39,562 nt of DNA from Acinetobacter sp. ANC 4862 (GTDB lineage: Bacteria; Pseudomonadota; Gammaproteobacteria; Pseudomonadales; Moraxellaceae): assembly GCF_004336635.1 (NCBI RefSeq), contig NZ_SJXH01000033.1, forward strand, positions 1-39,562, read 5' to 3'. The notes beneath the pieces are model-generated. The model was not told the DNA's origin. It was given only the letters and a program-made list of their open reading frames with translations, and did not search any database. The position numbers were made by a program, and so were the translations under genes. Positions within the stretch are counted from its first letter, which is position 1, and the number at the start of each line of letters is the position of its first letter. Positions 22,619 to 31,076 of this stretch are shown in pieces.

Positions 22619-24192
22619 TACTTCACCTCCGCAAATGGTGAATCAATGCCAAGCTCTTTACAGAATTCAGCGATCACTTTGTCTGTACTTTGGCTTTGTT
22701 GCTCAAGTTCTTTAAGTTGCTGTGCAATGGCTTTCAGATCTATTTCATGTTCAACTTCGAAGGTATCAACGTAACGAGGAATATTGAGGTTGTAATCGTT
22801 ATCTTTGACTTCCTGTAAGGTAGAAACATAAGCATATTTTTCAATGTCTTGACGATTTTCATAGGCCGCAATGATGTTTTCAATATGCTCAGGCAACAGC
22901 TTGTTTTGGTTCTTTTGTTTTTCGAAGTCATTGCTGGCATCAATGAATAGAATATTGCCTGTATGCTCACGATTCTTCTTCAGCACCAAAATACAGGTTG
23001 GAATAGATGTACCGTAGAAAATATTGGCAGGTAAGCCGATCACAGCATCAATGACATTGAGTTTTTCAATCAGGTACTGGCGGATCACACCTTCACTTGA
23101 ACCACGGAACAACACACCATGCGGAAGAACAACCGCCATCGTGCCGTTGTGATCGAGTTGATGAAGCATGTGCTGAACAAAAGCCATATCCGCTTTTGAG
23201 CTTGGTGCAAGCTTACCAAAACGGCTAAAACGCTCATCTTGTAAGAAGATTGGATCTGCTGACCATTTGGCTGAGAATGGAGGGTTGGCAACTACTGCTT
23301 CAAAACGCTGATCAATGTGTTGTGGGCGAATTAAGGTATCTTCTTGCTTGATATCGAATTTAGCAAAGTGAACATCATGCAGAATCATGTTCATTCGTGC
23401 CAGGTTGTAGGTGGTCCGGTTCATCTCTTGACCGTAAATCATATCGACATCTTGAACTTCACGTTTTACACGTAACAGCAATGAACCTGAACCACATGTC
23501 GGATCATAGACTGAACGCAGGCGTTCTTTGCCTTGAGTCACGATCTTTGCAAGTAAGGTAGATACAGTTTGCGGTGTATAGAATTCACCTGCTTTTTTAC
23601 CTGCACCAGATGCAAATTCACCAATCAAGTATTCGTAGGCATCACCCAAGACATCTGATTCTGAGTTACTCAGATCAAAATCAATATTGTCTAAATGCGT
23701 CAGTACTTTGCTGACCAATTCATTACGATCGTTGGCATTGTTGCCGAGTTTGGTTGAATTAAGGTCGAGATCTTCAAATAGATTGGCAAAATCATCTTCA
23801 GACTCAGCACCCAAGGTACTACGTTCGATTTCTCGTAAGGTATTTGATAATTCATCAAGAATGAATTCACCTTGACGACCACGTTCAGCAATTGTGTGGA
23901 ACAGTTGCTTTGGAGCTAGGGCATAACCGACTTCTTCGACTGAGTTTTCTTTGATGCCGTCAATGAGTTCAGCGTGATCAGGGTTATTTTCATCAAGTTG
24001 ATGGTATTTTTCTGCCAAGCCTTCATCTTTAAGTAATTCATTGGCAAAGCTAATCGCTTTTTCAGACAGGTATTTGTAGAAAATGAAGCCGAGAATGTAG
24101 TCACGGAACTCATCAGCTCCCATTTTTCCACGTAAATCGTTTGCAATATTCCAAAGATGTTTTTGTAATTGTTGAAGTTGAACCTGTGTCAT
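22618..24192 (-). CDS. hsdM: Type I restriction enzyme, methyltransferase subunit (HsdM)
   Basis: 524 residues from ATG 24192. An in-frame ATG at 24219 would add nine residues, but alignment with the usual HsdM start (VQLQQLQKHLWNIANDLRGK) favours the shorter form. It methylates adenine in the recognition sequence with S-adenosylmethionine. The SAM-binding motif is VYDPTCGSGSLLLRV at about 228-242 and the catalytic NPPF is at about 303-306, with YTPQTVSTLLA before them. The gene leads the hsdM-hsdS-hsdR operon. A 17-bp palindrome lies 81 bp upstream. Confidence 0.95.
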   Translation of the reverse strand: MTQVQLQQLQKHLWNIANDLRGKMGADEFRDYILGFIFYKYLSEKAISFANELLKDEGLAEKYHQLDENNPDHAELIDGIKENSVEEVGYALAPKQLFHTIAERGRQGEFILDELSNTLREIERSTLGAESEDDFANLFEDLDLNSTKLGNNANDRNELVSKVLTHLDNIDFDLSNSESDVLGDAYEYLIGEFASGAGKKAGEFYTPQTVSTLLAKIVTQGKERLRSVYDPTCGSGSLLLRVKREVQDVDMIYGQEMNRTTYNLARMNMILHDVHFAKFDIKQEDTLIRPQHIDQRFEAVVANPPFSAKWSADPIFLQDERFSRFGKLAPSSKADMAFVQHMLHQLDHNGTMAVVLPHGVLFRGSSEGVIRQYLIEKLNVIDAVIGLPANIFYGTSIPTCILVLKKNREHTGNILFIDASNDFEKQKNQNKLLPEHIENIIAAYENRQDIEKYAYVSTLQEVKDNDYNLNIPRYVDTFEVEHEIDLKAIAQQLKELEQQSQSTDKVIAEFCKELGIDSPFAEVK

Positions 24193-24272
24193 GAAGCAAG
24201 AATCTCTAGTAATACCCAAATTTGCTTAAGTATAGCGAGTATCTGCTTATAAAAATTAGGTTTTTGGTTCTG

Positions 24273-24289
24273 ACACCCGAATTGGGTGT
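24273..24289. promoter_or_regulatory. Palindrome upstream of hsdM
   Basis: ACACCCGAATTGGGTGT has perfect 6-bp arms. It lies 81 bp upstream of the hsdM start and could be an operator for the restriction operon. It overlaps the weak Xer-type site described in the findings. Confidence 0.4.
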
Positions 24290-24319
24290 ATGAGATTTTA
24301 TGTTAAATAAATAAGCCAC

Positions 24320-24338
24320 AGGCCCGATTAATGGGCCT
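24320..24338. terminator. GC-rich hairpin after the SEFIR gene
   Basis: AGGCCC and GGGCCT form a 6-bp stem with a 7-base loop, 26 bp past the stop of the minus-strand SEFIR gene. The following sequence on that strand is only moderately T-rich, so termination may be partial. Confidence 0.5.
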
Positions 24339-24363
24339 TATGGTATTTTAATTTATTTTTTAC

Positions 24364-25659
24364 TTATTTCTTCTTAGCCGATTTTTTTGTCTTTTTTACT
24401 TCTTTTGCCCTTCGTTTTCTCTTTTCAACAGCCTTTTTCTCCCTTTTACTTTTTTCGATACGATGATCTTTCATAAGTTTTCGAGTATCAATAGTACTAA
24501 AAACTGCATGGTCTAAACTTTTAGGGTTTTCTTTGTTTAAATCTATTAGTGTTTTGATGTTTATGTCTTTTTTAAGTATGGCATTATCAAAATCAATATA
24601 GTCTTTAGGAGAATCAATAGCTAATGGTGTTGTATAAAAAGAGGGATCTTTATCTTTTTCCAATTTCTCTTTCATATTAGTCAGATAGAAAAATTTTCTT
24701 TCATCAAAAACCTTAATAAATTTTTGGAGATTTTCTCCTGATTGGGGGTTTAGCTCTAAGACTCTACTTATACCCATAAAAATAGAAGTTGTATTATCTA
24801 TATCGTGATCAGGATTTTGAGCTTTAATTCGATCCGACATTGTATTTAAATATTCTTCATTTGGCCCAATAAGCATTCTATATTTATATGGATTTAAATG
24901 ATCTATGTCTTTAACAATGCTAACTCTTATATGATTTTTTAAGTCATCATTATTAATAGATTTATTCAAGTCATCAAAAATCTGTTTTCCTATTTTAGGT
25001 TTCCTAAAGCCTAGGCCAATAATGGGTATATCTTCTAGGTCCTCATCCTGAGCAAAGCTAAAAGCTACTCCACACCAATGAGCTTTATCCCACAATTCTA
25101 AATCTATTAAGCTAGTAACGAATAAGTGTTTTCGAATTCTTGGCTCTAAAGGCGAAAATTCTTCATTTTCTTGGATATTTTCGCCTAGTTTAGGTCTGAT
25201 ATTTGTATTATTACCTAATAATCGATTAACTAGTCTTTCTTTTGAATCAGCATTACTTACATCATAGTAAGTATATGGTTTTAAAGAATCTAATATAAAT
25301 TCTTTATTTTCTTTACTTAAACAAATGGGAATATATTTTTTATTGTTAAATGCATTTTCATAAACTTTTTGAAGAATATGTAAAGTTTCCCACTTTGAAC
25401 CTAATCCATTATTCGGATTTTCAGAAAAGTCCTTACTTCTTTCATAATATGTTTCTGTCGATAAAACTAAAACGAAATCTGCCTGATCTACTTGAGAAGC
25501 CATCCACAGAGGCCAGCCTTGTGGCGGAGCCTCCTCATATTGATCTATTTCTGCATCAATTCCTCTAGATCGAAGATAATTTGAAAAATTTAAAACATCA
25601 TCTGCTAATTTTTTTCCTGCATGGGCATAACTAATAAAAACTTTAGGTGGTTTCATCAC
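24364..25659 (-). CDS. SEFIR-domain protein, probable anti-phage effector
   Basis: 431 residues. The N-terminal 150 residues are a SEFIR domain (TIR-like): KVFISYAHAGKKLADDVLNF for the first strand-helix, RGIDAEIDQYEEAPPQGWP, then QADFVLVLSTETYYER. Bacterial SEFIR proteins are known in abortive-infection defence and TIR-like folds can degrade NAD+. A second domain at about 185-280 (HWCGVAFSFAQDEDLEDIPI, GLGFRKPKIGKQIFDDLNK, HIRVSIVKDIDHLNPYKYRM) may sense the trigger; I do not know it. The C-terminus is a Lys/Arg-rich tail of about 40 residues. It lies upstream of hsdM on the same strand and diverges from the operon at 26034. ATG 25659 and 25656 are both possible starts. Confidence 0.82.
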   Translation of the reverse strand: MMKPPKVFISYAHAGKKLADDVLNFSNYLRSRGIDAEIDQYEEAPPQGWPLWMASQVDQADFVLVLSTETYYERSKDFSENPNNGLGSKWETLHILQKVYENAFNNKKYIPICLSKENKEFILDSLKPYTYYDVSNADSKERLVNRLLGNNTNIRPKLGENIQENEEFSPLEPRIRKHLFVTSLIDLELWDKAHWCGVAFSFAQDEDLEDIPIIGLGFRKPKIGKQIFDDLNKSINNDDLKNHIRVSIVKDIDHLNPYKYRMLIGPNEEYLNTMSDRIKAQNPDHDIDNTTSIFMGISRVLELNPQSGENLQKFIKVFDERKFFYLTNMKEKLEKDKDPSFYTTPLAIDSPKDYIDFDNAILKKDINIKTLIDLNKENPKSLDHAVFSTIDTRKLMKDHRIEKSKREKKAVEKRKRRAKEVKKTKKSAKKK

Positions 25660-26033
25660 TAGAAAAGATAAAGAGAAATTAGATTGAGAATAGAAGAAAA
25701 GTTATTTATATGGAAGTAAGCATTTGACGTACTATTACTTTTTAGAGTTTAAATAGGCTTTGTTGCATAAATATTTTATAAATATATGATTTTAAAGGTT
25801 TTTATAAATTGTTAATTTAAAATAACACATACTAAAATCAGTGTCTCATATATTGATGTAACAAAACCCACGTAAGCTAGAAGTCATAGTGATAAATATT
25901 TAGCGTAAAAATCCAAATTACGAGAAATTAAAGCGACACAGTCTGTCCTAAAAAATAAACATCAGCTATTGAGCTCATAATTTTATAGTATTCTATCTAG
26001 ATTAAAATTAATTACTTTTTATTTGAGAGGATC
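25660..26033. other. Divergent intergenic region with an IS5-type end
   Basis: Shared upstream region of the SEFIR gene and the divergent NdpA-like operon. At 25756-25771 it contains GGCTTTGTTGCATAAA, the terminal repeat of the IS5-type element also seen at 38917, with no transposase beside it. The right end carries GAGAGGATC just before ATG 26034. TATAGTATTCTATCTAG near 25986 may hold the -10 region of the operon. Confidence 0.5.
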
Positions 26034-27071
26034 ATGTCTACTACTCCTTGTGAAATTTCATCCTTTATCGTTCATAAATTAGTCAGGGACTCGGAAGGCG
26101 CTAATTTTAATCGTCAAGTTGGGTCTTCTATTTTAACTGTAAATAGTCCGATACAAGGTTTAATGGATGAACTCAATAAAAAATATATTGAGCAAGGTGG
26201 TAGAACATTTGGAAAATTCTCTGATGATACAATCAACTATCCAATCTCAACCATTTTGACTGATGCAGAAATTTATTCAAAATCTGATAATTTCTATGAC
26301 TTATCAATTAAAATTCTAGATCACTTAGTAGCAAAAGTTAAGGGTAAAGCTGTCACTGGTGGTTGGGTAGTAATTTGTTTATATAATTATAATAATCAAA
26401 AATTTATAGCTATAGCTGTTGTCAATGAAATTATTGGTGCAGGGATTAACGAATCTTTTGAAGTAGAAAAGTCTGTTTATATTGATTTAAGTAAATTAAG
26501 ACATGCAGGACGCGTAAACTTAACACAATGGCAAAATCAAGAAGATCGTTATGTCAGTTTTATTCGTGGATCACACACTTCTTCAGAGTATTTTAAAGAA
26601 TTTTTAGGTTGTGAAACTACTAACGATAATGTACTCGAAAGTAATAAATTAATTGATGTTTTGAATAGCTATCTTGATCAGCAAAATTATGGCTATGAGG
26701 AAAGAACAGCTATAAGCAATAGAGCCTATGATTTTCTAAAAGCAGCTTCAAAAGCAAAAACCCCTATTTTCCTTGAACATCTTTCTAACATCTTATTGCC
26801 TACCGATCCAGATAGCTTAAGAACATTCCTTGCTTCAGATCAGAATTCTATTTCAGATGGTTTTATCCCAGATAGTAGATCACTTAAAAGACTAATAGAG
26901 TTAAAGACAAAATCACGTTATTGGGATATCAAATTGAGTCGTGAAGCTTTTAAACATGGAGCTGAATATGACCCTCAAACTGGTAAGTTAACAATTCCTG
27001 TAGACGATACTGAAGATAAAGCTATGTTCGCCAAACAGGTACAAGGTTTGGAAGAAGATGATGCAGATTAA
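26034..27071 (+). CDS. Nucleoid-associated protein (NdpA/YejK-like)
   Basis: 345 residues, close to the usual 330-345 of the 37-kDa nucleoid-associated protein family. Family features: EISSFIVHKL at the start, GGWVVICLYNYNNQKFIAIA in the middle, SVYIDLSKLRHAGRVNLTQW, then YVSFIRGSHTSSEYFKEFLG and, near the end, WDIKLSREAFKHGAEYDPQTG. Chromosomal members bind the nucleoid, but plasmid and island copies are diverged and often lie near defence genes. It has GAGAGGATC as ribosome site and overlaps the next gene by 14 bp, so the two are translated together. Confidence 0.82.
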   Translation: MSTTPCEISSFIVHKLVRDSEGANFNRQVGSSILTVNSPIQGLMDELNKKYIEQGGRTFGKFSDDTINYPISTILTDAEIYSKSDNFYDLSIKILDHLVAKVKGKAVTGGWVVICLYNYNNQKFIAIAVVNEIIGAGINESFEVEKSVYIDLSKLRHAGRVNLTQWQNQEDRYVSFIRGSHTSSEYFKEFLGCETTNDNVLESNKLIDVLNSYLDQQNYGYEERTAISNRAYDFLKAASKAKTPIFLEHLSNILLPTDPDSLRTFLASDQNSISDGFIPDSRSLKRLIELKTKSRYWDIKLSREAFKHGAEYDPQTGKLTIPVDDTEDKAMFAKQVQGLEEDDAD

Positions 27072-28257
27072 TCGTGATCAATTGATTGCTTTATATAAAA
27101 AAGCGATCTTTGAAGATGGATATTCTAAAGGTCACATTGAAGTTGATTCACCTGATACTGCACAAATTTTACAACTCGCTTTTGATCATGAAGAAGATTC
27201 CGGCTTTCAATCTACACAGCAGGGGTTAATTCAAGTAGGGGAAACTCGTCGTTTTTTCCGACGAGATCCTCTATCTTCAAAATTTGGAGATTTTTTTTCA
27301 GATATTAATCAACTTTGTAAGCACAAGTATTTCAAAGCAAAAAATAAAAGAAAATATTATCTAATGGATCTTGCCTGGGATTCTAGTTCTTCAGAACCTA
27401 AACCAGACATTATCAATCAATATGAAAAGCTATTATTACTTATTGCAGTTCTAAGTAAATCCTCTGCGTTCACAGATTCTGCAACTTCACGTATGGTGTT
27501 TATTGAACCAGAAAAATTAGAAATTGATGTTCAATATTCCGCTCAAGATTTGGATTCTGTAGATCCAGACATGATTGAAAAAATTTCTATTTTTATGACA
27601 GATGATATTCATCATTCACAAAAGTTAGCTATATTAGCTAAATCAATCGTTGAATTATGCAAAAATACTCCAGCGAATGAACGATTCGCATTTATCTTAC
27701 AAAATCTAGATAAAATATATGAAAATCTTGATCATGATTATGCACTTTTTGCCTCAAATTTTTCTTTTGAAAAACTGAAAAATGAAATAGAAAATACCAA
27801 ACTTGAGGAACAGGTAAAAATCCATAAAGTTATCAGCGACATCCAAAATCAATTATTAGGAATTCCAATCGCTACAGTAATTGTAGCGACCCAATTCAAA
27901 GCAGTTACCCAAATAAATAAAGACTATAATTATCAATTTATCGTTAATACAGGTGTATTAATGGGTGTTGTGATTTTTACACTCATTATGTTCTTTTTAG
28001 TGAGAAATCAATCAGATTCCCTTTATGCAATAAAAGTAGAACTTCAACGTAAAGATGGACATCTACAAAAATCTAATAACATTATTTATCAAAAAATTTT
28101 GGCAGATAATCCGAAAGGACCTTTTAGTGATCTTTTCAAACGTCTAGATTTTCAAGAGTTAATTTTAATAAGTGTCAAGTGGATAACTTCTATTGGTCTA
28201 GTCGTAACTATTATGTGTTATTTAATTCTTACAACCACCCCGGCCTGGTTAGATTAA
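27058..28257 (+). CDS. Unknown membrane-anchored partner of the NdpA-like protein
   Basis: 399 residues (or 398 from the second ATG, 27061). I do not recognise the family. A soluble N-terminal part of about 260 residues includes ETRRFFRRDPLSSKFGDFF and RKYYLMDLAWDSSSSEPKP; a helical stretch follows. Two clear transmembrane segments lie at about 293-315 (VNTGVLMGVVIFTLIMFFLV) and 367-392 (LISVKWITSIGLVVTIMCYL), with a possible weaker one near 267-284. The N-terminal 260 residues and the 315-367 loop are then on the same side, probably cytoplasmic. Translational coupling to a nucleoid-associated protein inside a defence island suggests a sensor and membrane-effector pair; that is inference. Confidence 0.7.
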   Translation: MMQINRDQLIALYKKAIFEDGYSKGHIEVDSPDTAQILQLAFDHEEDSGFQSTQQGLIQVGETRRFFRRDPLSSKFGDFFSDINQLCKHKYFKAKNKRKYYLMDLAWDSSSSEPKPDIINQYEKLLLLIAVLSKSSAFTDSATSRMVFIEPEKLEIDVQYSAQDLDSVDPDMIEKISIFMTDDIHHSQKLAILAKSIVELCKNTPANERFAFILQNLDKIYENLDHDYALFASNFSFEKLKNEIENTKLEEQVKIHKVISDIQNQLLGIPIATVIVATQFKAVTQINKDYNYQFIVNTGVLMGVVIFTLIMFFLVRNQSDSLYAIKVELQRKDGHLQKSNNIIYQKILADNPKGPFSDLFKRLDFQELILISVKWITSIGLVVTIMCYLILTTTPAWLD

Positions 28258-28375
28258 TCTAGAAATCACTTCCATACCTAAACTGTACAAATGCAACTCA
28301 AACTAAGTGTAATTTGTATTGTACTTTTTTATGATGGCTAAAAAAGTGGCGACAAGTTTTTAATATCTAAATTTA

Positions 28376-28405
28376 TGTTACTTTAAGGTATACCCTAAAG
28401 TAACA
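28376..28405. other. 30-bp near-perfect palindrome upstream of the recombinase
   Basis: TGTTACTTTA and TAAAGTAACA are perfect 10-bp arms around a central GGTATACC, with only one mismatched pair overall. It lies 126 bp upstream of the recombinase start. Length, symmetry and the central AT fit a serine-resolvase crossover site (res site I) or an autoregulatory operator. The interval 28258-28530 holds no gene. Confidence 0.55.
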
Positions 28406-28530
28406 GCCTAAAAGTTCGTAAAATTATGTACCATTTAAATGATTTTTAATCATATATAACATGTAACTTTGGTATTAAAAATTTATAATTTACGAAATTG
28501 TTCATTTTTCTTCAATTGGGGCGTGAAAAA

Positions 28531-29097
28531 GTGAAAGGCCAAAAAGTAGGGTATGTCCGGGTCAGTTCTGTCGAGCAAAACACTGGACGTCAACTTGAGG
28601 GAATTGAAGTCGACCGGATTTTTGTTGATCGTGCGTCAGGTAAAAATACCGACCGACCGAAATTTCAAGAAATGTTGAATTATGTCCGGGAAGGAGACCA
28701 GGTGATAGTACATTCCATGGATCGTTTTGCGCGAAGCTTAAAAGATTTGGTGACTGAAGTAGATAAACTGGTCAAACGAGGGATCTCCATCCAGTTTGTA
28801 AAAGAAAATATTACTTTTACGGCCCAATCCACTCCGATGGATAATTTGATGCTGCAACTGATGGGTGCTTTTGCACAGTTCGAACGTGAGATTATTCTGG
28901 AGCGGCAAAAGGAAGGAATTAAACTGGCATCAGCTCAAGGGAAGTACAAAGGTCGGGTACATAAATTGAAACCTGAGCAGGCTGAAGCTTTACGACAAGC
29001 ATGGAAGGAAGGGAAATATCCTTCAAAAATGGCATTAGGTCAGGCATTCGGTATTAGTCGTCAAGCGGTATACCGCTATTTAAAAGCCGGGGAATAA
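28531..29097 (+). CDS. Serine recombinase (resolvase/invertase family)
   Basis: 188 residues from GTG 28531. The catalytic domain opens with VGYVRVSSVEQNTGRQ (nucleophile Ser12), then FVDRASGKNTDRPKFQ, VHSMDRFARSLKDL and MGAFAQFEREIILERQKEGI. A C-terminal HTH follows (KMALGQAFGISRQAVYRYLK). It would resolve cointegrates or multimers, or invert DNA. I prefer GTG 28531, which has GGGGCG upstream; an in-frame TTG at 28498 would add 11 residues without family resemblance. It is found at the border between the defence island and the metal module. Confidence 0.9.
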   Translation: MKGQKVGYVRVSSVEQNTGRQLEGIEVDRIFVDRASGKNTDRPKFQEMLNYVREGDQVIVHSMDRFARSLKDLVTEVDKLVKRGISIQFVKENITFTAQSTPMDNLMLQLMGAFAQFEREIILERQKEGIKLASAQGKYKGRVHKLKPEQAEALRQAWKEGKYPSKMALGQAFGISRQAVYRYLKAGE

Positions 29098-29248
29098 CTC
29101 AATTGAATTTTCGACTATATTTAGTTTAGCTTATGAAAATGAGGGAATGTGATAAATCTATGAAAAAGCCTATTCGAGGGGGGAGATTGAACTATCATAC
29201 TGATTTTAGATGACCATTTAATCAATCACCCCAGATGTTTAGAAAAGA

Positions 29249-29277
29249 AAAAACCCCGGCATCCTGCTGGGGTTTTT
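29249..29277. terminator. Bidirectional rho-independent terminator
   Basis: An A-run, AACCCCGGC pairing with GCTGGGGTT around ATCCT, then a T-run. It separates the recombinase from the convergent CDF gene and can stop both. Confidence 0.85.
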
Positions 29278-29312
29278 AGTATTGGTTCGCTCGGTATAAC
29301 TCTTGTTGTACC

Positions 29313-30605
29313 TTACTTCAAAGCCAAAATCTTTCGAGCACCATTAAGTACGAATAAAGAAACCAGTATACCAATGATTAAGTCTGGATAAGCTGATCCC
29401 GTCCATGCCACGAGTACACCGGCAAATATGACGCCCATATTTACCACAACGTCATTCGCTGAGAAAATCCAACTGGCTTTCATATGTGCGCCATCTTCTC
29501 GATGACCAGAAATAAGATATAAGCATGTCACGTTAGCTATAAGTGCGAGCAGGCCAATAACAATCATGAGCGTTGATTCTGGCTCGCTTCCAAACATGAA
29601 TCGTCTAATGACGTCAACAATCACGATGACAGCGAGTAATAACTGAATCCAGCCTGCAAAATGAGCTGCTTTTACTTGATATTTCGCAGCTTTCCCGACG
29701 GCATATAGCGCAATACCATAAACGGCTGCATCGGCAAACATATCTAGAGAATCAGCAATCAATCCTGTAGAAGCAGCAATAATACCGCTGATGAATTCTA
29801 TAAAGAACAGTAGAGCATTAATGCCTAATAACAGTTTAAGTACTTTAGCTTGTCTTACAGGATCAGGTTCATTGGGTAGGTCACCTGAAGAAAGCTGTGT
29901 TTCATCAAGTTTCGCCCCAAAACCCAGTCCTTCAAGTTTGGCCGTAATTTGCTGAATCCCTTCATTATGGAAGACTTTCAGTTTTCGATTGGGAAGATCA
30001 AAAGTAAGACCTTTAACTGCTTCAAGATCTGCAAGAGTCATACGGACCATTTGCTCTTCAGCAGAGCAATCCATTTTAGGAATGGTGTAGGTACTTGTTT
30101 GCTTGGCCTGTTGATTGCTTATATAAGTTTCAGTCTTCACAAGCTTTGCCCCAAAACCCAGTCCTTCAAGTTTGGTGGTTATATTTTCATCTTTTTGATT
30201 ATGTAGAACCTTTAAAGAACGGTTAGGTAAATCAAAGATGAGTTTTTGAACACCATCAATTGAAGATAGCGCCATACGAACCATCTGTTCTTCCGCAGAA
30301 CAATCCATTTTGGGAACTAAGTATTCACTCATGTAGTGCGAATCTTTTAAAACGTTTTCAGTGCTTAAATTTTCTTTGGGATCAGAACCACAACAGGATT
30401 GAGCGGTATCTTCACAACTGTTTGAAGTGTTACAGCAAGGAGATGAAGATTTTTCTTCTTCCTCTTCACCACAACAGCTAGGCGTATTATCACAATTCTT
30501 TGAATTGCTTGCTTCTGCAATTGATGGATGATTTTCTTGTTGAGATTTCTTATCTTCGCATGGTGTTTCTTTACTACATCCACAACCACTCATAGTTATA
30601 CCCAT
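29313..30605 (-). CDS. CDF cation exporter with Cys-rich N-terminus and two HMA-like domains
   Basis: 430 residues (426 if ATG 30593 is used). The N-terminus is Cys-rich (GCGCSKETPCE, CDNTPSCCGE, CCNTSNSCED, SCCGSD). Two tandem HMA-like domains follow, each with PKMDCSAEEQMVRM at about 98-111 and 176-189; they keep one Cys of the usual CxxC. The rest is a six-helix cation diffusion facilitator core with metal-site residues in IADSLDMFADA and FSANDVVVNMGV. It would export Zn/Cd/Co ions from the cytoplasm in exchange for protons. It diverges from a MerR-type regulator with a shared operator. The duplicated domains are nearly repeats of each other (LPNR-LKV-HN, KLEGLGFGAKL). Confidence 0.88.
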   Translation of the reverse strand: MGITMSGCGCSKETPCEDKKSQQENHPSIAEASNSKNCDNTPSCCGEEEEEKSSSPCCNTSNSCEDTAQSCCGSDPKENLSTENVLKDSHYMSEYLVPKMDCSAEEQMVRMALSSIDGVQKLIFDLPNRSLKVLHNQKDENITTKLEGLGFGAKLVKTETYISNQQAKQTSTYTIPKMDCSAEEQMVRMTLADLEAVKGLTFDLPNRKLKVFHNEGIQQITAKLEGLGFGAKLDETQLSSGDLPNEPDPVRQAKVLKLLLGINALLFFIEFISGIIAASTGLIADSLDMFADAAVYGIALYAVGKAAKYQVKAAHFAGWIQLLLAVIVIVDVIRRFMFGSEPESTLMIVIGLLALIANVTCLYLISGHREDGAHMKASWIFSANDVVVNMGVIFAGVLVAWTGSAYPDLIIGILVSLFVLNGARKILALK

Positions 30606-30627
30606 TAAAAAAATTTATAAACTTTGA

Positions 30628-30660
30628 ATATTAGAATCCCTATAGTTACTATAGAGTCAA
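30628..30660 (-). promoter_or_regulatory. MerR-type operator-promoter of the CDF gene
   Basis: On the minus strand TTGACT (-35) and TAATAT (-10) are 21 bases apart, an over-long spacer that fits MerR-type activation. The spacer contains the dyad CTATAGTAACTATAG. The divergent MerR gene starts 24 bp to the right. Metal binding to the regulator would untwist the spacer and switch on the exporter. Confidence 0.7.
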
Positions 30661-30683
30661 GATTTTTTGGAAATACCAACTCA

Positions 30684-31076
30684 ATGCATTTAAAAATTGG
30701 TGAACTCTCTAAAAAAACCTCATGTTCAGTATTAACAATTAGGTTTTATGAAAAGGAAGGTTTAATTCCGGAACCCGAAAGAACGGAAGGAAATTACCGC
30801 CTTTACGATATAGGCTATGTTGAGCGAATTAAGTTTATTTTGAATTGCCGAACTTTAAATATGAGTTTGAATGAAATTCGTCAATTACTTACCTATAAAG
30901 ACAAACCTGAGAAAAATTGTTCAGATGTGAATGAATTAATTGACTTACATGTCAGTGCTATCAGAGAAAATATAATCAAGCAACAAAAGCTTATTGAACA
31001 ATTATCTGATTTAAGAGGTACTTGTGATGGCTTATGTACAATTGACCAATGTGGAGTTCTAAAAAATCTAGCTTGA
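30684..31076 (+). CDS. MerR-family metal-responsive regulator (CadR/PbrR-like)
   Basis: 130 residues from ATG 30684, where the standard start MHLKIGELSKKTSCSVLTIR begins; an upstream ATG at 30624 would run through the operator. The winged HTH is followed by FYEKEGLIPEPERTEGNYRL, a dimerisation helix with Cys in KNCSDVNELIDLHV, and a C-terminal metal loop CDGLCTIDQCGVL. The Cys pattern matches the cadmium/lead/zinc branch of MerR proteins. It probably controls the divergent CDF gene and perhaps the czc operon. Confidence 0.9.
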   Translation: MHLKIGELSKKTSCSVLTIRFYEKEGLIPEPERTEGNYRLYDIGYVERIKFILNCRTLNMSLNEIRQLLTYKDKPEKNCSDVNELIDLHVSAIRENIIKQQKLIEQLSDLRGTCDGLCTIDQCGVLKNLA

